From Tepidibacter hydrothermalis (GTDB lineage Bacteria > Bacillota > Clostridia > Peptostreptococcales > Peptostreptococcaceae): a DNA stretch of 64,000 nt. The stretch is from positions 3,100,001 through 3,164,000 of the forward strand of contig NZ_CP120733.1 in the NCBI RefSeq assembly GCF_029542625.1. Direction: 5' to 3'. The position numbers were made by a program, and so were the translations under genes. Below, one piece after another: positions 18,547-28,065 of the stretch (position 1 is the first letter of the stretch; each line of letters opens with the position of its first letter). Under the pieces are notes generated by a model. The model was not told the DNA's origin. It saw only the letters and a list, made by a program, of their open reading frames with translations, and made no database searches.

Positions 18547-19911
18547 TTAAATACCTTTAATTGGAACCTTTATACTTATAGTAGTTCCTTTACCAACCTC
18601 ACTTTCAGCCCAAATCATACCTTTATTGACATCTACTATACCTTTTGCAATAGCTAATCCTAATCCAGTTCCCCCTGTAGATTTTGTTCTTGACTTATCA
18701 GATCTATAAAAACGATCAAAAATGTATGGGATATCTTCATTGGGAATTCCTATTCCTGTATCTACTATATTTATTTTTACATAATTGATTAGTTTTTGAG
18801 ATTTGATAGTAATAAATCCTCCACTTTCAGTAAATTTTATACTGTTATCTATAATAATTCTAAGTACTTGTTTTATAGAATTTTTGTCCGCATACATTAA
18901 AACTTTTTCATTCATAATGTACTCTATATTATGATTTCTGTGCATCAATCTAGTCTCTTTTACAACATTATCTATAAGTTCATTCAACCAAAACTTCTCA
19001 TTATTTAATACGTAGTTATCATTATCAGCTCTTGATAAAAATAGAAGTTGTTCTAGAAGAACCTTCATACTTTCAGTCTCTGTTTTTATAGATTGAATAG
19101 ATTCATCTAAAACTTCCTTATCATTTTTTCCCCATCTATCTAATAAATTTACATATCCTTGAATAACTGAAATTGGAGTTCTAAGTTCATGAGAAACATC
19201 AGATGTAAACTGTTTTTGTCTTACAAATGACTCTTCTAACCTAGCTATCATATCATTCAACATTCGTGCTAGTTCATTTAATTCATCATCAACTTCACCT
19301 ACTTCTATTCTCATGCTCAAATCATTTATACTTATATCTTTAGCTGTATTAGTAATCTTTTTTATAGGTAGCAATATTTTCTTACTCAAATAAAACCCTG
19401 AAATTACAGCTACTATAATTCCAATAATATTCATAAAATATAAATTATCATCTAGTACTTCTAAAAACTCTTCTTCATCTTCTAGATATCTCTCTAACAG
19501 TATAGAATATACATTACCTTCAACCTCTATATCTTTATTCATATATACAACAGGTAATTCCTCTAAATTATATAATTCTTCATTTTCCTTTTTATTAAAT
19601 TCATTATCTCTTTTATTTTCTAATATTACTTTATCTTTATTTGATATCCTTAAATATGTATCTCCAATATATATGCTTTTAAACAAGTTATTATCTATAG
19701 GGTTTTTATTTTTTATATATACCTCTACTGAATCATAAGTTTTTTTCATTTCTTCCTCAGCTTTTTGCCATAAAATGTGTTCTACCATCCATGTTGTAAT
19801 AGTGCTTATTACTATTAAAATAAGAGATAGTATTATAGCATATATTAATGTAAGTTTTACAGATATCCTCTTATTTTTAAATATATTTACCTTACTCATC
19901 TTTAATCGCAT
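18547..19911 (-). CDS. Sensor histidine kinase (ArlS-like)
   Basis: A 454-residue kinase with a first membrane segment (about 18-42), an extracytoplasmic domain of about 100 residues, a second membrane segment (about 152-175, MNIIGIIVAVISGFYL), HAMP, HisKA with SDVSHELRTPISVIQGY, and HATPase with DTGIGIPNEDIPYIFDRF and GGTGLGLAIAKG. The ATG at 19911 follows AGGAG by six bases and overlaps the end of the regulator gene by 20 bases. Regulator-kinase-PatB form one transcript. Confidence 0.93.
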   Translation of the reverse strand: MRLKMSKVNIFKNKRISVKLTLIYAIILSLILIVISTITTWMVEHILWQKAEEEMKKTYDSVEVYIKNKNPIDNNLFKSIYIGDTYLRISNKDKVILENKRDNEFNKKENEELYNLEELPVVYMNKDIEVEGNVYSILLERYLEDEEEFLEVLDDNLYFMNIIGIIVAVISGFYLSKKILLPIKKITNTAKDISINDLSMRIEVGEVDDELNELARMLNDMIARLEESFVRQKQFTSDVSHELRTPISVIQGYVNLLDRWGKNDKEVLDESIQSIKTETESMKVLLEQLLFLSRADNDNYVLNNEKFWLNELIDNVVKETRLMHRNHNIEYIMNEKVLMYADKNSIKQVLRIIIDNSIKFTESGGFITIKSQKLINYVKINIVDTGIGIPNEDIPYIFDRFYRSDKSRTKSTGGTGLGLAIAKGIVDVNKGMIWAESEVGKGTTISIKVPIKGI

Positions 19912-20575
19912 ACCCTACTCCTCTTATAGTATGTATATATTTTTTATTATATTTATCATCTATCTTACTTCTTAAATACCTTATATAAACATCTACAATA
20001 TTAGTATCTCCTACATAGTCATACCCCCAAACCTTTTCTAATATTTGATTTCTTGTTATGGCTTGGTTTTTATTTTTTAAAAGATACAATAAAAGGTCGT
20101 ACTCTTTTTTAGTCAAATCTATAATATCGTCTTTAACTTTGACTTCAAGCATATTTTCATTAATAACTAGATCATTTAATTTTGTAGAATTGTCATCTTG
20201 TTTAACGGGACTATATCTACTTAAAATCCCTCTAATTCTAGCAAGTAATTCTTCTATAGCAAAAGGTTTTGTCAGATAATCATGTGCTCCTAGATCAAGT
20301 CCCATAACTTTATCTTCGACCTGACCTTTTGCTGATAACATGATAATAGGTATATCAGAAAAACGTCTTACTCTCCTACATACTTCCATCCCATTAATCC
20401 CTGGAAGCATTATATCTAGTATTACTAAATCATAATCATTTTTTTCAATCTCATCAAGGCCTTCTCTTCCATCGTGTTTTATATTAACTTTATATCCTTC
20501 ATATTTAAGTTCTAATTCAACAAATCTAGCTATTTTTTCTTCATCTTCTATTATAAGTATTTTTTGTTTTTCCAT
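19892..20575 (-). CDS. OmpR-family response regulator (ArlR-like)
   Basis: A 227-residue regulator: receiver domain with KILIIEDEEKIARFVE, phospho-Asp in LVILDIMLPGING and Lys in YLTKPF, then a winged helix (NIVDVYIRYLRSKIDD, IHTIRGVGYAIKD). GGAGGGG lies before the ATG. Partner of the kinase that overlaps its 3' end. The 90 bases upstream contain dispersed repeat copy B with AT-rich promoter-like sequence but no clear -35/-10 pair. Confidence 0.93.
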   Translation of the reverse strand: MEKQKILIIEDEEKIARFVELELKYEGYKVNIKHDGREGLDEIEKNDYDLVILDIMLPGINGMEVCRRVRRFSDIPIIMLSAKGQVEDKVMGLDLGAHDYLTKPFAIEELLARIRGILSRYSPVKQDDNSTKLNDLVINENMLEVKVKDDIIDLTKKEYDLLLYLLKNKNQAITRNQILEKVWGYDYVGDTNIVDVYIRYLRSKIDDKYNKKYIHTIRGVGYAIKDE

Positions 20576-20607
20576 TTAATTCACCCCTCCATATAATCTA
20601 ATTATAT

Positions 20608-20650
20608 ATCGTCAATTTAAATAGGGATATAATTTCCTATTCATTATAAT
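20608..20650. repeat. Dispersed intergenic repeat, copy B
   Basis: On the minus strand TTATAATGAATAGGAAATTA is followed by TATCCCTATTTAAATTGACG. It matches copy A at 15490 and copy C at 53390, and adjoins the terminator of the flippase-like gene. It lies directly upstream of the response-regulator gene. Confidence 0.55.
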
Positions 20651-20684
20651 AAAAAAGCAATTGCCTTATGCAATTGCTTTTTTT
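20651..20684 (-). terminator. Terminator overlapping the end of the flippase-like gene
   Basis: AAAAAAGCAATTGC pairs with GCAATTGCTTTTTT around a six-base loop. The stop codon of the gene (20666-20668) lies in the loop, so the last codons (KKAIA) form the 5' arm of the terminator. Confidence 0.9.
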
Positions 20685-21676
20685 GTTGAATCTTTTAAAT
20701 GAACTAATAACGTGACTATTCCTCCAACTACAATACATGAATAATAGCTTACTATCCTCCATAAAAGCATAGCATATACTACCAACCCATTTGTGAATAA
20801 AAAACTAAAGAATATATGAAAAGCTCCTTCTGATGCTCCAAGAGTTCCAGGTGTTGGAACAAAAGAAACAGCCATATATAATAACGATTGAATAGCTATA
20901 ACATCCATTGCAGATGTTCCTTTCAAACCAAGTGATATATATACAAAATAAGTTATTCCAAAATAGCATGTAGCTTGAAATATAGCTATAATAGAAAGCT
21001 TTATAGTTGTACCTATATCTTCTTTTAATTTATTTATACTAACTATATATTCATCTAAAATCTCATTTATTTTCTTTTCATACTTGCCCATGTTCTTAAA
21101 TTTATTTATAAATTTAAGAATAGAATTCAATATATTTCTTACTATACTATCGTTAAAAAACAACATAAAAATACCAATTATTACTACCCCATTTATAATT
21201 ATACCTGTGCATATGAATGGTAATGTCTTACTTAAATTTGTCGATATATACTCCCATCTAATTGCAAACATCGTTATAGAGTAAAGAGTTACGACCGTTT
21301 GATATATTATAAACTTCATCATAAGTATAGATGTAGATTTCCCAATAGGTATATTTTCTTTTAACATATAATATACTTGTGCTGGCTGACCTCCGCTTGA
21401 AAATGGAGTTATACAGCTGTAGTATTCTCCTATTAGATTTATACTCAACGCTTTTTTTAACTTTAATTTAGAATTAACTAATCCAGATATATTTTTTAAA
21501 AGAAGACTTCCTGATATCCAATTAAGAAACATACATAACATAGCTACTCCAAAATATAGCTTGTTAATTCTTGATATTATATGAGGAAATTTTGAAATAT
21601 CATTATTATTTACTATTACCCATCCAGTTCCAACTATTAATAATAATAGAATTATATAATTAAGCTTTTTGTTCAT
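20666..21676 (-). CDS. Lysylphosphatidylglycerol synthase TM region / flippase-like membrane protein
   Basis: A 336-residue membrane protein of the UPF0104/YbhN-AglD family with about eight membrane segments and typical motifs CITPFSSGGQPAQVYYM, FVPTPGTLGASEGAFHI and a C-terminal WRIVSYYSCIVVGG. The ATG at 21676 is preceded by AAGGAGAGG; a longer frame lacks one. It overlaps the deacetylase gene by 17 bases. Family members modify or flip lipids; here the soluble synthase domain of MprF is absent. With the upstream glycosyltransferase it suggests an envelope glycolipid pathway. Confidence 0.85.
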   Translation of the reverse strand: MNKKLNYIILLLLIVGTGWVIVNNNDISKFPHIISRINKLYFGVAMLCMFLNWISGSLLLKNISGLVNSKLKLKKALSINLIGEYYSCITPFSSGGQPAQVYYMLKENIPIGKSTSILMMKFIIYQTVVTLYSITMFAIRWEYISTNLSKTLPFICTGIIINGVVIIGIFMLFFNDSIVRNILNSILKFINKFKNMGKYEKKINEILDEYIVSINKLKEDIGTTIKLSIIAIFQATCYFGITYFVYISLGLKGTSAMDVIAIQSLLYMAVSFVPTPGTLGASEGAFHIFFSFLFTNGLVVYAMLLWRIVSYYSCIVVGGIVTLLVHLKDSTKKAIA

Positions 21677-22373
21677 AAATATCCTCTCCTTGACAAGCAG
21701 TCTCAACTGTCACAAATTCATAACCATCTTCTATAAGCTTTGGAATTACATATTCTAAAGCCTTTATAGTTTTATTAGGTGCCCCCTTAGCTCCTCCACT
21801 ATCATGAAGAAGAATTATATCTCCATTTTTTACGTCATTGACAATTTTATTAATTATATCATCAGATGAAATGTTATTCTTCCAATCTTTAGTACTCATA
21901 GAATACAATACTGTTTTTAAACCTAATTTATTAACCATTAGTTGTGTTAATATGTTGAACATTCCCCAAGGAGGTCTGAAAAATATAGTTTTTACTCCTA
22001 ATTCATCAAATATCCTTAAACTCTCTTTAAAATCTCTGATAGTCTCAAAAGGTGCACTTAACCATGTATGCTTATGTTTTAAAGAATGTATACCTACAGT
22101 ATGCCCCTCATCAATAATTCTTTCAACTATCTTTTTATTTCCATAAGTGCTGTGTGCTACAACAAAAAAGCTGGCTTTAACATCGTATTTCTTAAGTAAA
22201 TCTAGCAATCTGTTAGTATATCTTGCATCTGGTCCATCATCAAAAGTTAAAGCTATCTTTTTATCTCTAGTATTTATTCTTCTTATAACCTTGGATGATA
22301 TATATTTATTATAAAAATTAGGTATTATAGCGTATATAAAAATTATACATCCTATTAGTATCGCAATATTCAT
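21660..22373 (-). CDS. Polysaccharide deacetylase family protein
   Basis: A 237-residue NodB-fold protein with one N-terminal membrane anchor (about 3-22). Catalytic and metal motifs are clear: ALTFDDGPD, HTVGIHSLKHKH, FRPPWG and IILLHD. It should act on N-acetylated envelope sugars outside the cell. The ATG at 22373 has GGGAG nine or ten bases upstream; a TTG at 22382 is an alternative. It lies between the glycosyltransferase and the flippase-like gene on one transcript. Confidence 0.88.
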   Translation of the reverse strand: MNIAILIGCIIFIYAIIPNFYNKYISSKVIRRINTRDKKIALTFDDGPDARYTNRLLDLLKKYDVKASFFVVAHSTYGNKKIVERIIDEGHTVGIHSLKHKHTWLSAPFETIRDFKESLRIFDELGVKTIFFRPPWGMFNILTQLMVNKLGLKTVLYSMSTKDWKNNISSDDIINKIVNDVKNGDIILLHDSGGAKGAPNKTIKALEYVIPKLIEDGYEFVTVETACQGEDIYEQKA

Positions 22374-22391
22374 TACTTCCAACTCCCACTC

Positions 22392-23510
22392 TTATACAAT
22401 AGATTTTTGGTCAATATTTTCAATGTAATCTATCAACATGTCCGTATCTAATTGTTTCTTAATCTCTTTGATATTCTTTTTTAATTCTTCTTTCAATTTA
22501 TCACTTATTATAAATTTCTCAACCATATCCTTTATCTCATCAGAGTTTCTAGCTATCATCCCTATACCACTATTTTCTATGAAATTTGCATTTTCTATTT
22601 CTTGAGCCAAAGTAGGATTATTAATTAACATTGGAATCTCAGAATGTATAGCCTCGAATGTACTAACCCCACCTGGTTTTGTTATAAGTAAGTCAGCATT
22701 ATTCATGAGTTCATCTATTTCATCAGTAAACCCTTTAACTATAGTATTTTTCAAATTCATTTTCTTAGTCAAATAATTAAATTTTTCTTTATTTTTCCCA
22801 GTTATAACTACAGTTTTAACATTTTCTAAATTATCAAGATAAGTATATATTTCATCATCTTCTGGTAGAAGACCTAGGCCTCCACCCATCATAAGTATTA
22901 CAAATTCAGAGTTTTTTATACCATATTTCTTTTTTATATCAATTGAACTCTTATCTGAGAATTTTTTTCTAACTGGTATACCTGTAACTTGAATAGTATT
23001 ACAATCTATTCCCTTAGCTACAAGCTTTGACTTTACAGACTGTGTTGCAACCATATATTTATCAGTATTTGGATAAATCCACTCAAAGTTATCTACTATA
23101 TCCGTTATACAAGTTATAAAAGGAATTTCACTTTTATACTTTTCCTTATACATCGATACAAATCCTGAACACATTGGAAAAGTAGATATTATAATTTTAG
23201 GATTTGTCTCTTGTATATATTTAGCCATCTTAGATAAATACATCTTATATATTATTTTGTCCATCATAGTTTGTTTATTAGCCTTTTTTTTGTAAAAGTA
23301 ATTGTATATATCTTGAGTATTTTTCACTAAGATTTCATATGCCTTATAAACCTCATCAGTCAAATGAGGACTACATATTTCAACCACATCTACAACTTTT
23401 ATATTTAAATCATTATCATATATTTTTAATTGTTCGTTTATCGCATTAGCTACACTAACATGACCCGAACCAAAATTTGCTGTCAATATTAAAACATCGT
23501 CTTTAATCAT
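22392..23510 (-). CDS. MGDG synthase / processive diacylglycerol glucosyltransferase family (UgtP-like)
   Basis: A 372-residue GT28-type enzyme expected to transfer a sugar from a nucleotide donor to diacylglycerol, giving membrane glycolipids. The N-terminal acceptor motif LTANFGSGHVSVANAI, then VTGIPVRKKF, MMGGGLGLLPEDDE and donor-site TKPGGVSTFEAI, are characteristic. The ATG at 23510 is chosen because AAAGG lies nine bases upstream; an in-frame ATG at 23519 overlaps it. First gene of the glycosyltransferase-deacetylase-flippase operon. Confidence 0.9.
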   Translation of the reverse strand: MIKDDVLILTANFGSGHVSVANAINEQLKIYDNDLNIKVVDVVEICSPHLTDEVYKAYEILVKNTQDIYNYFYKKKANKQTMMDKIIYKMYLSKMAKYIQETNPKIIISTFPMCSGFVSMYKEKYKSEIPFITCITDIVDNFEWIYPNTDKYMVATQSVKSKLVAKGIDCNTIQVTGIPVRKKFSDKSSIDIKKKYGIKNSEFVILMMGGGLGLLPEDDEIYTYLDNLENVKTVVITGKNKEKFNYLTKKMNLKNTIVKGFTDEIDELMNNADLLITKPGGVSTFEAIHSEIPMLINNPTLAQEIENANFIENSGIGMIARNSDEIKDMVEKFIISDKLKEELKKNIKEIKKQLDTDMLIDYIENIDQKSIV

Positions 23511-23738
23511 TTTGATCATCCTTTCTAACTAAATTATAATTCATCTAAATTAATCATTAATTAGATAAAGATTAAAATTAGATTAGAAAAATAAACTTAA
23601 GCCAGTAAATACTGTACTAGTTATCATAATTATTGCAATTGATATACACCCTAGCCTTTGCTTTAAAATAATTGTCAATTCCACTCAAATTTTAGATTTC
23701 ATATTTATATAATAATTTATTAACATTAAATATTTCTT

Positions 23739-23760
23739 AAATTTAACTTAAGTTAAATTT
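23739..23760. promoter_or_regulatory. Perfect 22-bp AT palindrome
   Basis: AAATTTAACTT and its exact mirror AAGTTAAATTT, followed by a T run on the plus strand. It is in the 388-base gap 23511-23898 upstream of the glycosyltransferase operon. It may be an operator or a weak hairpin; apart from this and the terminator at 23845 I see nothing in the gap. Confidence 0.4.
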
Positions 23761-23844
23761 AATTTTTTTTATTCATTCATGTATTTTGAGCTTAGATTTT
23801 ATATTTTTCAGTTCTATTTTAAAGATTTCATTTAAATTTAACAA

Positions 23845-23875
23845 AAAATAACTCCGTAAAAAACGGAGTTATTTT
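23845..23875 (-). terminator. Terminator downstream of rtcB
   Basis: AAAATAACTCCGT pairs with ACGGAGTTATTTT around a five-base loop, followed on the minus strand by TTTTTTG. Confidence 0.9.
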
Positions 23876-23898
23876 ATAATTACGATTTTAGTTTTATA

Positions 23899-24981
23899 TC
23901 ATTTTTTATAAGTTATCAATGGTTTTAAGCTTGCTACAACTTCAATCATCTTTTCATCAACCATATCCTGTATTACTCTTTCTATATTCTTATAAGCCTC
24001 AGGTGCTTCTTCATATATTACATTTTTATCACTATATATTAAATTACATTTCATATTATTTTGTCTTACATATTTCTTAGAATATACTTTTTCAAGCTTT
24101 TCTTTACATCCAAATCTGCTCCACTTTCTTCCTGCACCATGCGAAACTGAAAATGCATAATCTAAAAGATTATCTGTAGGTTTTACTATATACGAATTAC
24201 TTCCTCTAGATCCAGCTACTACTACATACCCTATATCAGACGGTGATGCTCCTTTTCTGTGAATATAATGTATCTCATCCTGTATTTTCTTTGGAGTTAT
24301 ACTATTATGAACACTATCTAAAAGCTTTTTATTTTCTTTTGAATTTACACAACTTGAAATTTTATGAGCTATTATTTCTCTATTTAATTTTGCAAATTCA
24401 ACCGCTTTGTTATGTTCATTCATGTATTCATTAAAGGCATCACTACCTAATTCTAATCCATTTTGACAAGAATACTCCTTGATATATTTGTTCAATATAT
24501 ACTCTCCATATCGTCTTGAACCACTGTGAACTAATAAGTATATCTCATTCTTATTTATTCCTATTTCATTTAATGCTTTTTCATCGTATACCTTATTAAC
24601 TTCTTCAAACTCAGCAAAATGATTACCAGACCCTATTGTTCCTAATTTTTCTTTAAAAGGAAAATCAATATTTTTAATAGAATCGCTTGTATATTCAAGC
24701 ATATCTAATTTTTCTAGTTTCTTTACAGACTTATCTATTTTAAACTTAGTTTTTTTAAATCCAGTAGAAAATAGGCCTATTCCACAACCTATATCATTTC
24801 CTATTATATGAGGATATATAATATCCTTAGTCATATAACTTGCTCCAACAGGAGTCTTTCCAATATGCAAGTCCGGAAGTCCTACTGCTTTGATTATTCC
24901 TTTAAGTGTTGATATTTTTTTAAGCTGATCTACAGCATTACTTTCTATCCACGATTTTTCACTTTTTACTATTTTTATCAT
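23899..24981 (-). CDS. rtcB: RtcB-family RNA ligase homolog (short form)
   Basis: A 360-residue RtcB-fold protein. Metal and GMP-binding motifs are present: GNDIGCGIGL (with the Mn-ligand Cys), GSGNHFAEF, LLVHSGSRRYG and SVSHGAGRKWSR with the GMP-accepting His. It is shorter than canonical RtcB (about 400 or more) and resembles the branch often coupled to peptide release factor H, whose gene is not beside it here. Likely role: joining 2',3'-cyclic-phosphate and 5'-OH RNA ends during RNA or tRNA repair. The 175 bases upstream contain only a possible 12-codon frame. Confidence 0.85.
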   Translation of the reverse strand: MIKIVKSEKSWIESNAVDQLKKISTLKGIIKAVGLPDLHIGKTPVGASYMTKDIIYPHIIGNDIGCGIGLFSTGFKKTKFKIDKSVKKLEKLDMLEYTSDSIKNIDFPFKEKLGTIGSGNHFAEFEEVNKVYDEKALNEIGINKNEIYLLVHSGSRRYGEYILNKYIKEYSCQNGLELGSDAFNEYMNEHNKAVEFAKLNREIIAHKISSCVNSKENKKLLDSVHNSITPKKIQDEIHYIHRKGASPSDIGYVVVAGSRGSNSYIVKPTDNLLDYAFSVSHGAGRKWSRFGCKEKLEKVYSKKYVRQNNMKCNLIYSDKNVIYEEAPEAYKNIERVIQDMVDEKMIEVVASLKPLITYKK

Positions 24982-25157
24982 TATTAATTCTCTCCTCCAT
25001 ATTATCGTATCCTATGGCAAGAGAATAATACTATAACCTATATATATTCTCTCACCTCATATTTTAATAACATCATATCGATCACATCCTTTCAAAATAT
25101 TTATACAATTATTTTATCATATTTTTTTAATAATTATCATTTAGTAATTTATATCTT

Positions 25158-25682
25158 TTAATAACCCTTTTGCTCATATTTATCATAACTCCCATCATAC
25201 ATCTCACTTTCAATATCTGATTCTTTCATAAAAAATATATTTACAGGGATATAAAAATTTACAACAGTATGATGGAATCCTTCTGGCTCAACCCTTGCTA
25301 TTACATTTTGATTTTCTTTATATATTAAATGCTCTGTTTTATAAGAATATGAACATGCAAACATTCCATATAAGCAAATCAAAACTATTGCAACACCAAA
25401 AATTACTGCAAACAAAGTTTGTAGTAAAACTTTCAACTTATTATTTTTAATTTTTAAATCTGTCTTCAAAATTAAAAACCACCAAAATAAAACTATTATT
25501 GCTATAACTAAGAAGAAATTGCTAAACATATATGTATTCTCTATCCAGCTTCTAAATATCAACTCTCTACTATGTCCTATGTTTTCTAGTAATTTGTAAG
25601 TAATAAAAATAATTATTTCAGTTATTATACATATTAATAACAACTTATTATTCTTATTTACATACATCAACCCATATCCCAT
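25158..25682 (-). CDS. Membrane protein, unknown function
   Basis: A 174-residue protein with three hydrophobic segments (about 13-30, 52-70, 85-110) and a C-terminal extracytoplasmic tail. The ATG at 25682 is supported by AGAGG nine bases upstream and overlaps the YbaK-family gene by 29 bases; an internal ATG at 25667 is possible. No family recognised. Overlap suggests co-translation with the deacylase-like gene. Confidence 0.65.
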   Translation of the reverse strand: MGYGLMYVNKNNKLLLICIITEIIIFITYKLLENIGHSRELIFRSWIENTYMFSNFFLVIAIIVLFWWFLILKTDLKIKNNKLKVLLQTLFAVIFGVAIVLICLYGMFACSYSYKTEHLIYKENQNVIARVEPEGFHHTVVNFYIPVNIFFMKESDIESEMYDGSYDKYEQKGY

Positions 25683-26112
25683 TAGTTATTTCCTCTAATT
25701 CACTTGGTTTGATCTTTATAGATGAATTAACTGATCCTGCAGCAGGATACACATAATCAAAATCTTTAATAGAAATATCTAGATATATCTCTAAAGGATT
25801 TTTTAGTCCAAACGGACATACTCCACCGACTGGATGTCCTGTTATATCTAGAACTTCATCATACTTTAACATCTTACATTTTGTATTAAATTCATCCTTA
25901 TATTTTCTATTATCTATCTTTGCATCACCTTTAGCAACTATAAGAATATTTCTATCCTTTAACTTAACAGCTATAGTTTTTGCAATAAGTTCAGGGGCTA
26001 CTCCATGTGCTTTAGCTGCCAATTCTACTGTTGCCGTACTTTCTTGCATTTCAAATACCTCAAAGTTTAAGTCATTTTCTTTCAGAAAATCTCTAACACT
26101 CTCTAAAGACAT
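25654..26112 (-). CDS. YbaK/EbsC-family aminoacyl-tRNA deacylase-like protein
   Basis: A 152-residue single-domain protein of the family that hydrolyses misacylated tRNAs. ATVELAAKAHGVAPELIAKT (20 residues), ILIVAKGDAKID and GHPVGGVCPFGL are hallmark motifs, including the lysine and the G-PVGG-PFG loop. The ATG at 26112 is preferred because AGGAG lies nine bases ahead; a TTG nine bases upstream lacks spacing. It is a different branch from the PrdX-type protein at 16607. The tRNA substrate is unknown. Confidence 0.87.
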   Translation of the reverse strand: MSLESVRDFLKENDLNFEVFEMQESTATVELAAKAHGVAPELIAKTIAVKLKDRNILIVAKGDAKIDNRKYKDEFNTKCKMLKYDEVLDITGHPVGGVCPFGLKNPLEIYLDISIKDFDYVYPAAGSVNSSIKIKPSELEEITNGIWVDVCK

Positions 26113-26208
26113 TTCAATCAACTCCTTAGCAAAATAATTTATTAAAACAAATTATATACTATAAAACAGTATAGGGATACAATTTTTTCTATAATTTTCT
26201 AGTAAGTT

Positions 26209-26240
26209 AAAAGACACTCATTTTTCAATGAGTGTCTTCT
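26209..26240. terminator. Bidirectional-looking terminator
   Basis: AAGACACTCATT pairs with AATGAGTGTCTT around TTTC, with A and T flanks. It ends the cyclase-family transcript from the minus strand. Confidence 0.85.
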
Positions 26241-26249
26241 TCTTTAAAA

Positions 26250-26861
26250 TTAAAATTCGACCATTATTCTAGCTGGAAGTGCATCTAAGCCTTCAATTTT
26301 CATAGGTAAGCAAAATACTCTAAAATTATTTTTAGGTATTTTATTAAGGTTGGTTAAGTTTTCTATTGCATATATTCCACTTTTACCAAGAAAAACATCT
26401 ATTAATCCATGATTTTTTCCACGTCCTAAGCCCAAAGTATCTATTCCAATCATATTCACTTTTTTCTCAACTAGATACTCCATAACCTCCATTGAAATTT
26501 CAGGATGAGCATTATACTTTTCTTCATCATTCAAGTATTGATCCCAATTGGTTTGAAAAAATACGAAATCTCCTTGTTTAGCCTCTGAGAAATCCAAATC
26601 AGCAATTTCAACTGGTCTGTCAGTTATATGAGAAACATCAAATTTTATTCCCGATGCTATTAATCTCTCATTCTCTAAAACAACATCTTTACCCATAACA
26701 TCTATATGAGTTCCCATATTATGAACAGCACAAGAAAATAAAGTTGTAGTATACTCCTTTTTAGTTCCTTCAAAACATTTTACTTTCTCTACTTTCAAAG
26801 GCGGTGAACCCGCTCTATACACTCTATTTATCTTTGTAACTTGTGTAATATCAACTATCAT
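26250..26861 (-). CDS. Cyclase-family metal hydrolase (KynB/isatin hydrolase-like)
   Basis: A 203-residue member of the putative cyclase family, whose characterised members hydrolyse N-formylkynurenine or isatin. The metal motif HNMGTHIDVMG (usual HxGTHxDxP, here with G for the last P) and later GIDTLGLGRGKNH are visible. Monocistronic, with its own terminator. No tryptophan-degradation genes are nearby, so the substrate cannot be assigned. Confidence 0.8.
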   Translation of the reverse strand: MIVDITQVTKINRVYRAGSPPLKVEKVKCFEGTKKEYTTTLFSCAVHNMGTHIDVMGKDVVLENERLIASGIKFDVSHITDRPVEIADLDFSEAKQGDFVFFQTNWDQYLNDEEKYNAHPEISMEVMEYLVEKKVNMIGIDTLGLGRGKNHGLIDVFLGKSGIYAIENLTNLNKIPKNNFRVFCLPMKIEGLDALPARIMVEF

Positions 26862-26892
26862 AAAAAGTCCCTCCTATATTATTTACTTTATT

Positions 26893-27885
26893 CTATTTTG
26901 TAAATTCATCTAATTTTAGTTTTAATCCTTTAGCTAAATCATCTTTACCGTTTTTTTCTAATAATTGTTGATATAGTGTAAATATATCAACTATCTTTTT
27001 CTTTTCAAGTTTATATCCATAATTTTCTTCATCCTCTTCAAAGTCAAGTAACATTTCATTTTCTAGCAGATAACTTAAATCATCTGTTTCATTTAACAAA
27101 ATCAAATACTCCCCTACTCCATACTCCAAATATTTTAATGAATCTTCCCACTTTTCTTCTTTACTAAGTTGCTTTGCTTTTTCAAAAGAGGTATTCAAGG
27201 CCATAATACTACTTTTATAAAGCAACTCACTATATGTATATGGGTATAAATAATTTTCTTCTAATTCCATTGCTTCATCTAACTTTCCATCTTCTAATAA
27301 AGACATCTTTTTCTCAAAATATTCTACACTAGGATCAAAACTATATTTTTCTAGAAATTCAAATTTATTATTTTCCCATTTCAAATAAATATTCTCCATA
27401 TATGTACTAGATGGTGCCTCAGAAGAAATTAGTAAATATTTATCTAATGAAAACAAACTTGTTTTTACCTCATTTATCGAACTATCAACTTTGATACTAT
27501 TCTTTATACTCAATTCATTAGTCTTTAAGTTTCTATCAATAGCATAGATTTTAAAATAATACTTATTATTCTCAAGTTCATTTTTAATCACAAAATATTC
27601 TTCTAAATCTTTCGTATTAGTACCTTCGAAAATTTTTACATATTCATCTTCTGTTAACTTTTCATTTTTAAGAAATTCTAGTATTAAATTATATTTTTCT
27701 TCTACTTTTTTGTCTGTTTCTCCATATGAGTTTAATTGTATACTTTCATGATAAGCTACCCCTTCTATCATTCCATTTTCATAAGAGGTATCATAGAAGC
27801 CATAAAGATCTTTTTTTTCGATTGACTCAGTATTACATCCTGTTATTGATATTATTATCCCTATTAAAATTAGTATTTGTTTCAT
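26893..27885 (-). CDS. Lipoprotein, unknown function
   Basis: A 330-residue exported protein with signal peptide and lipobox ISITGC (Cys near residue 17). The mature part is acidic and mostly helical in its C-terminal half (KKMSLLEDGKLDEAMELEEN). The ATG at 27885 has AAAGG nine bases upstream; an in-frame ATG at 27891 is too close to it. I do not recognise a domain. It ends 31 bases before the cyclase gene begins and could be co-transcribed with it. Confidence 0.75.
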   Translation of the reverse strand: MKQILILIGIIISITGCNTESIEKKDLYGFYDTSYENGMIEGVAYHESIQLNSYGETDKKVEEKYNLILEFLKNEKLTEDEYVKIFEGTNTKDLEEYFVIKNELENNKYYFKIYAIDRNLKTNELSIKNSIKVDSSINEVKTSLFSLDKYLLISSEAPSSTYMENIYLKWENNKFEFLEKYSFDPSVEYFEKKMSLLEDGKLDEAMELEENYLYPYTYSELLYKSSIMALNTSFEKAKQLSKEEKWEDSLKYLEYGVGEYLILLNETDDLSYLLENEMLLDFEEDEENYGYKLEKKKIVDIFTLYQQLLEKNGKDDLAKGLKLKLDEFTK

Positions 27886-28002
27886 ATGCATACACCTTTC
27901 TATATTTTTTTATTTAAAAATTATAATTGTTATTTAATAATACCATTATAATGTTTCCATAGTATATCCATTTACTTTTATTATTTAAGAAAATATATAA
28001 AG

Positions 28003-28043
28003 AAAGCCATGAAATATATTTTTAATACATTCCATGGCCTTTT
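28003..28043 (-). terminator. Terminator after the anti-sigma gene
   Basis: AAAGCCATG pairs with CATGGCCTTT (one bulged base) around a long AT loop; on the minus strand it is followed by TTTCTTTATAT. Confidence 0.7.
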
Positions 28044-28065
28044 AGCCTAACTATTAACTCATATT

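Noticed and set aside
25038-25076. 12-codon frame with a ribosome-like site upstream of rtcB
   Set aside because: Too short to support by sequence alone; could be a leader peptide but no attenuator-like hairpin follows.
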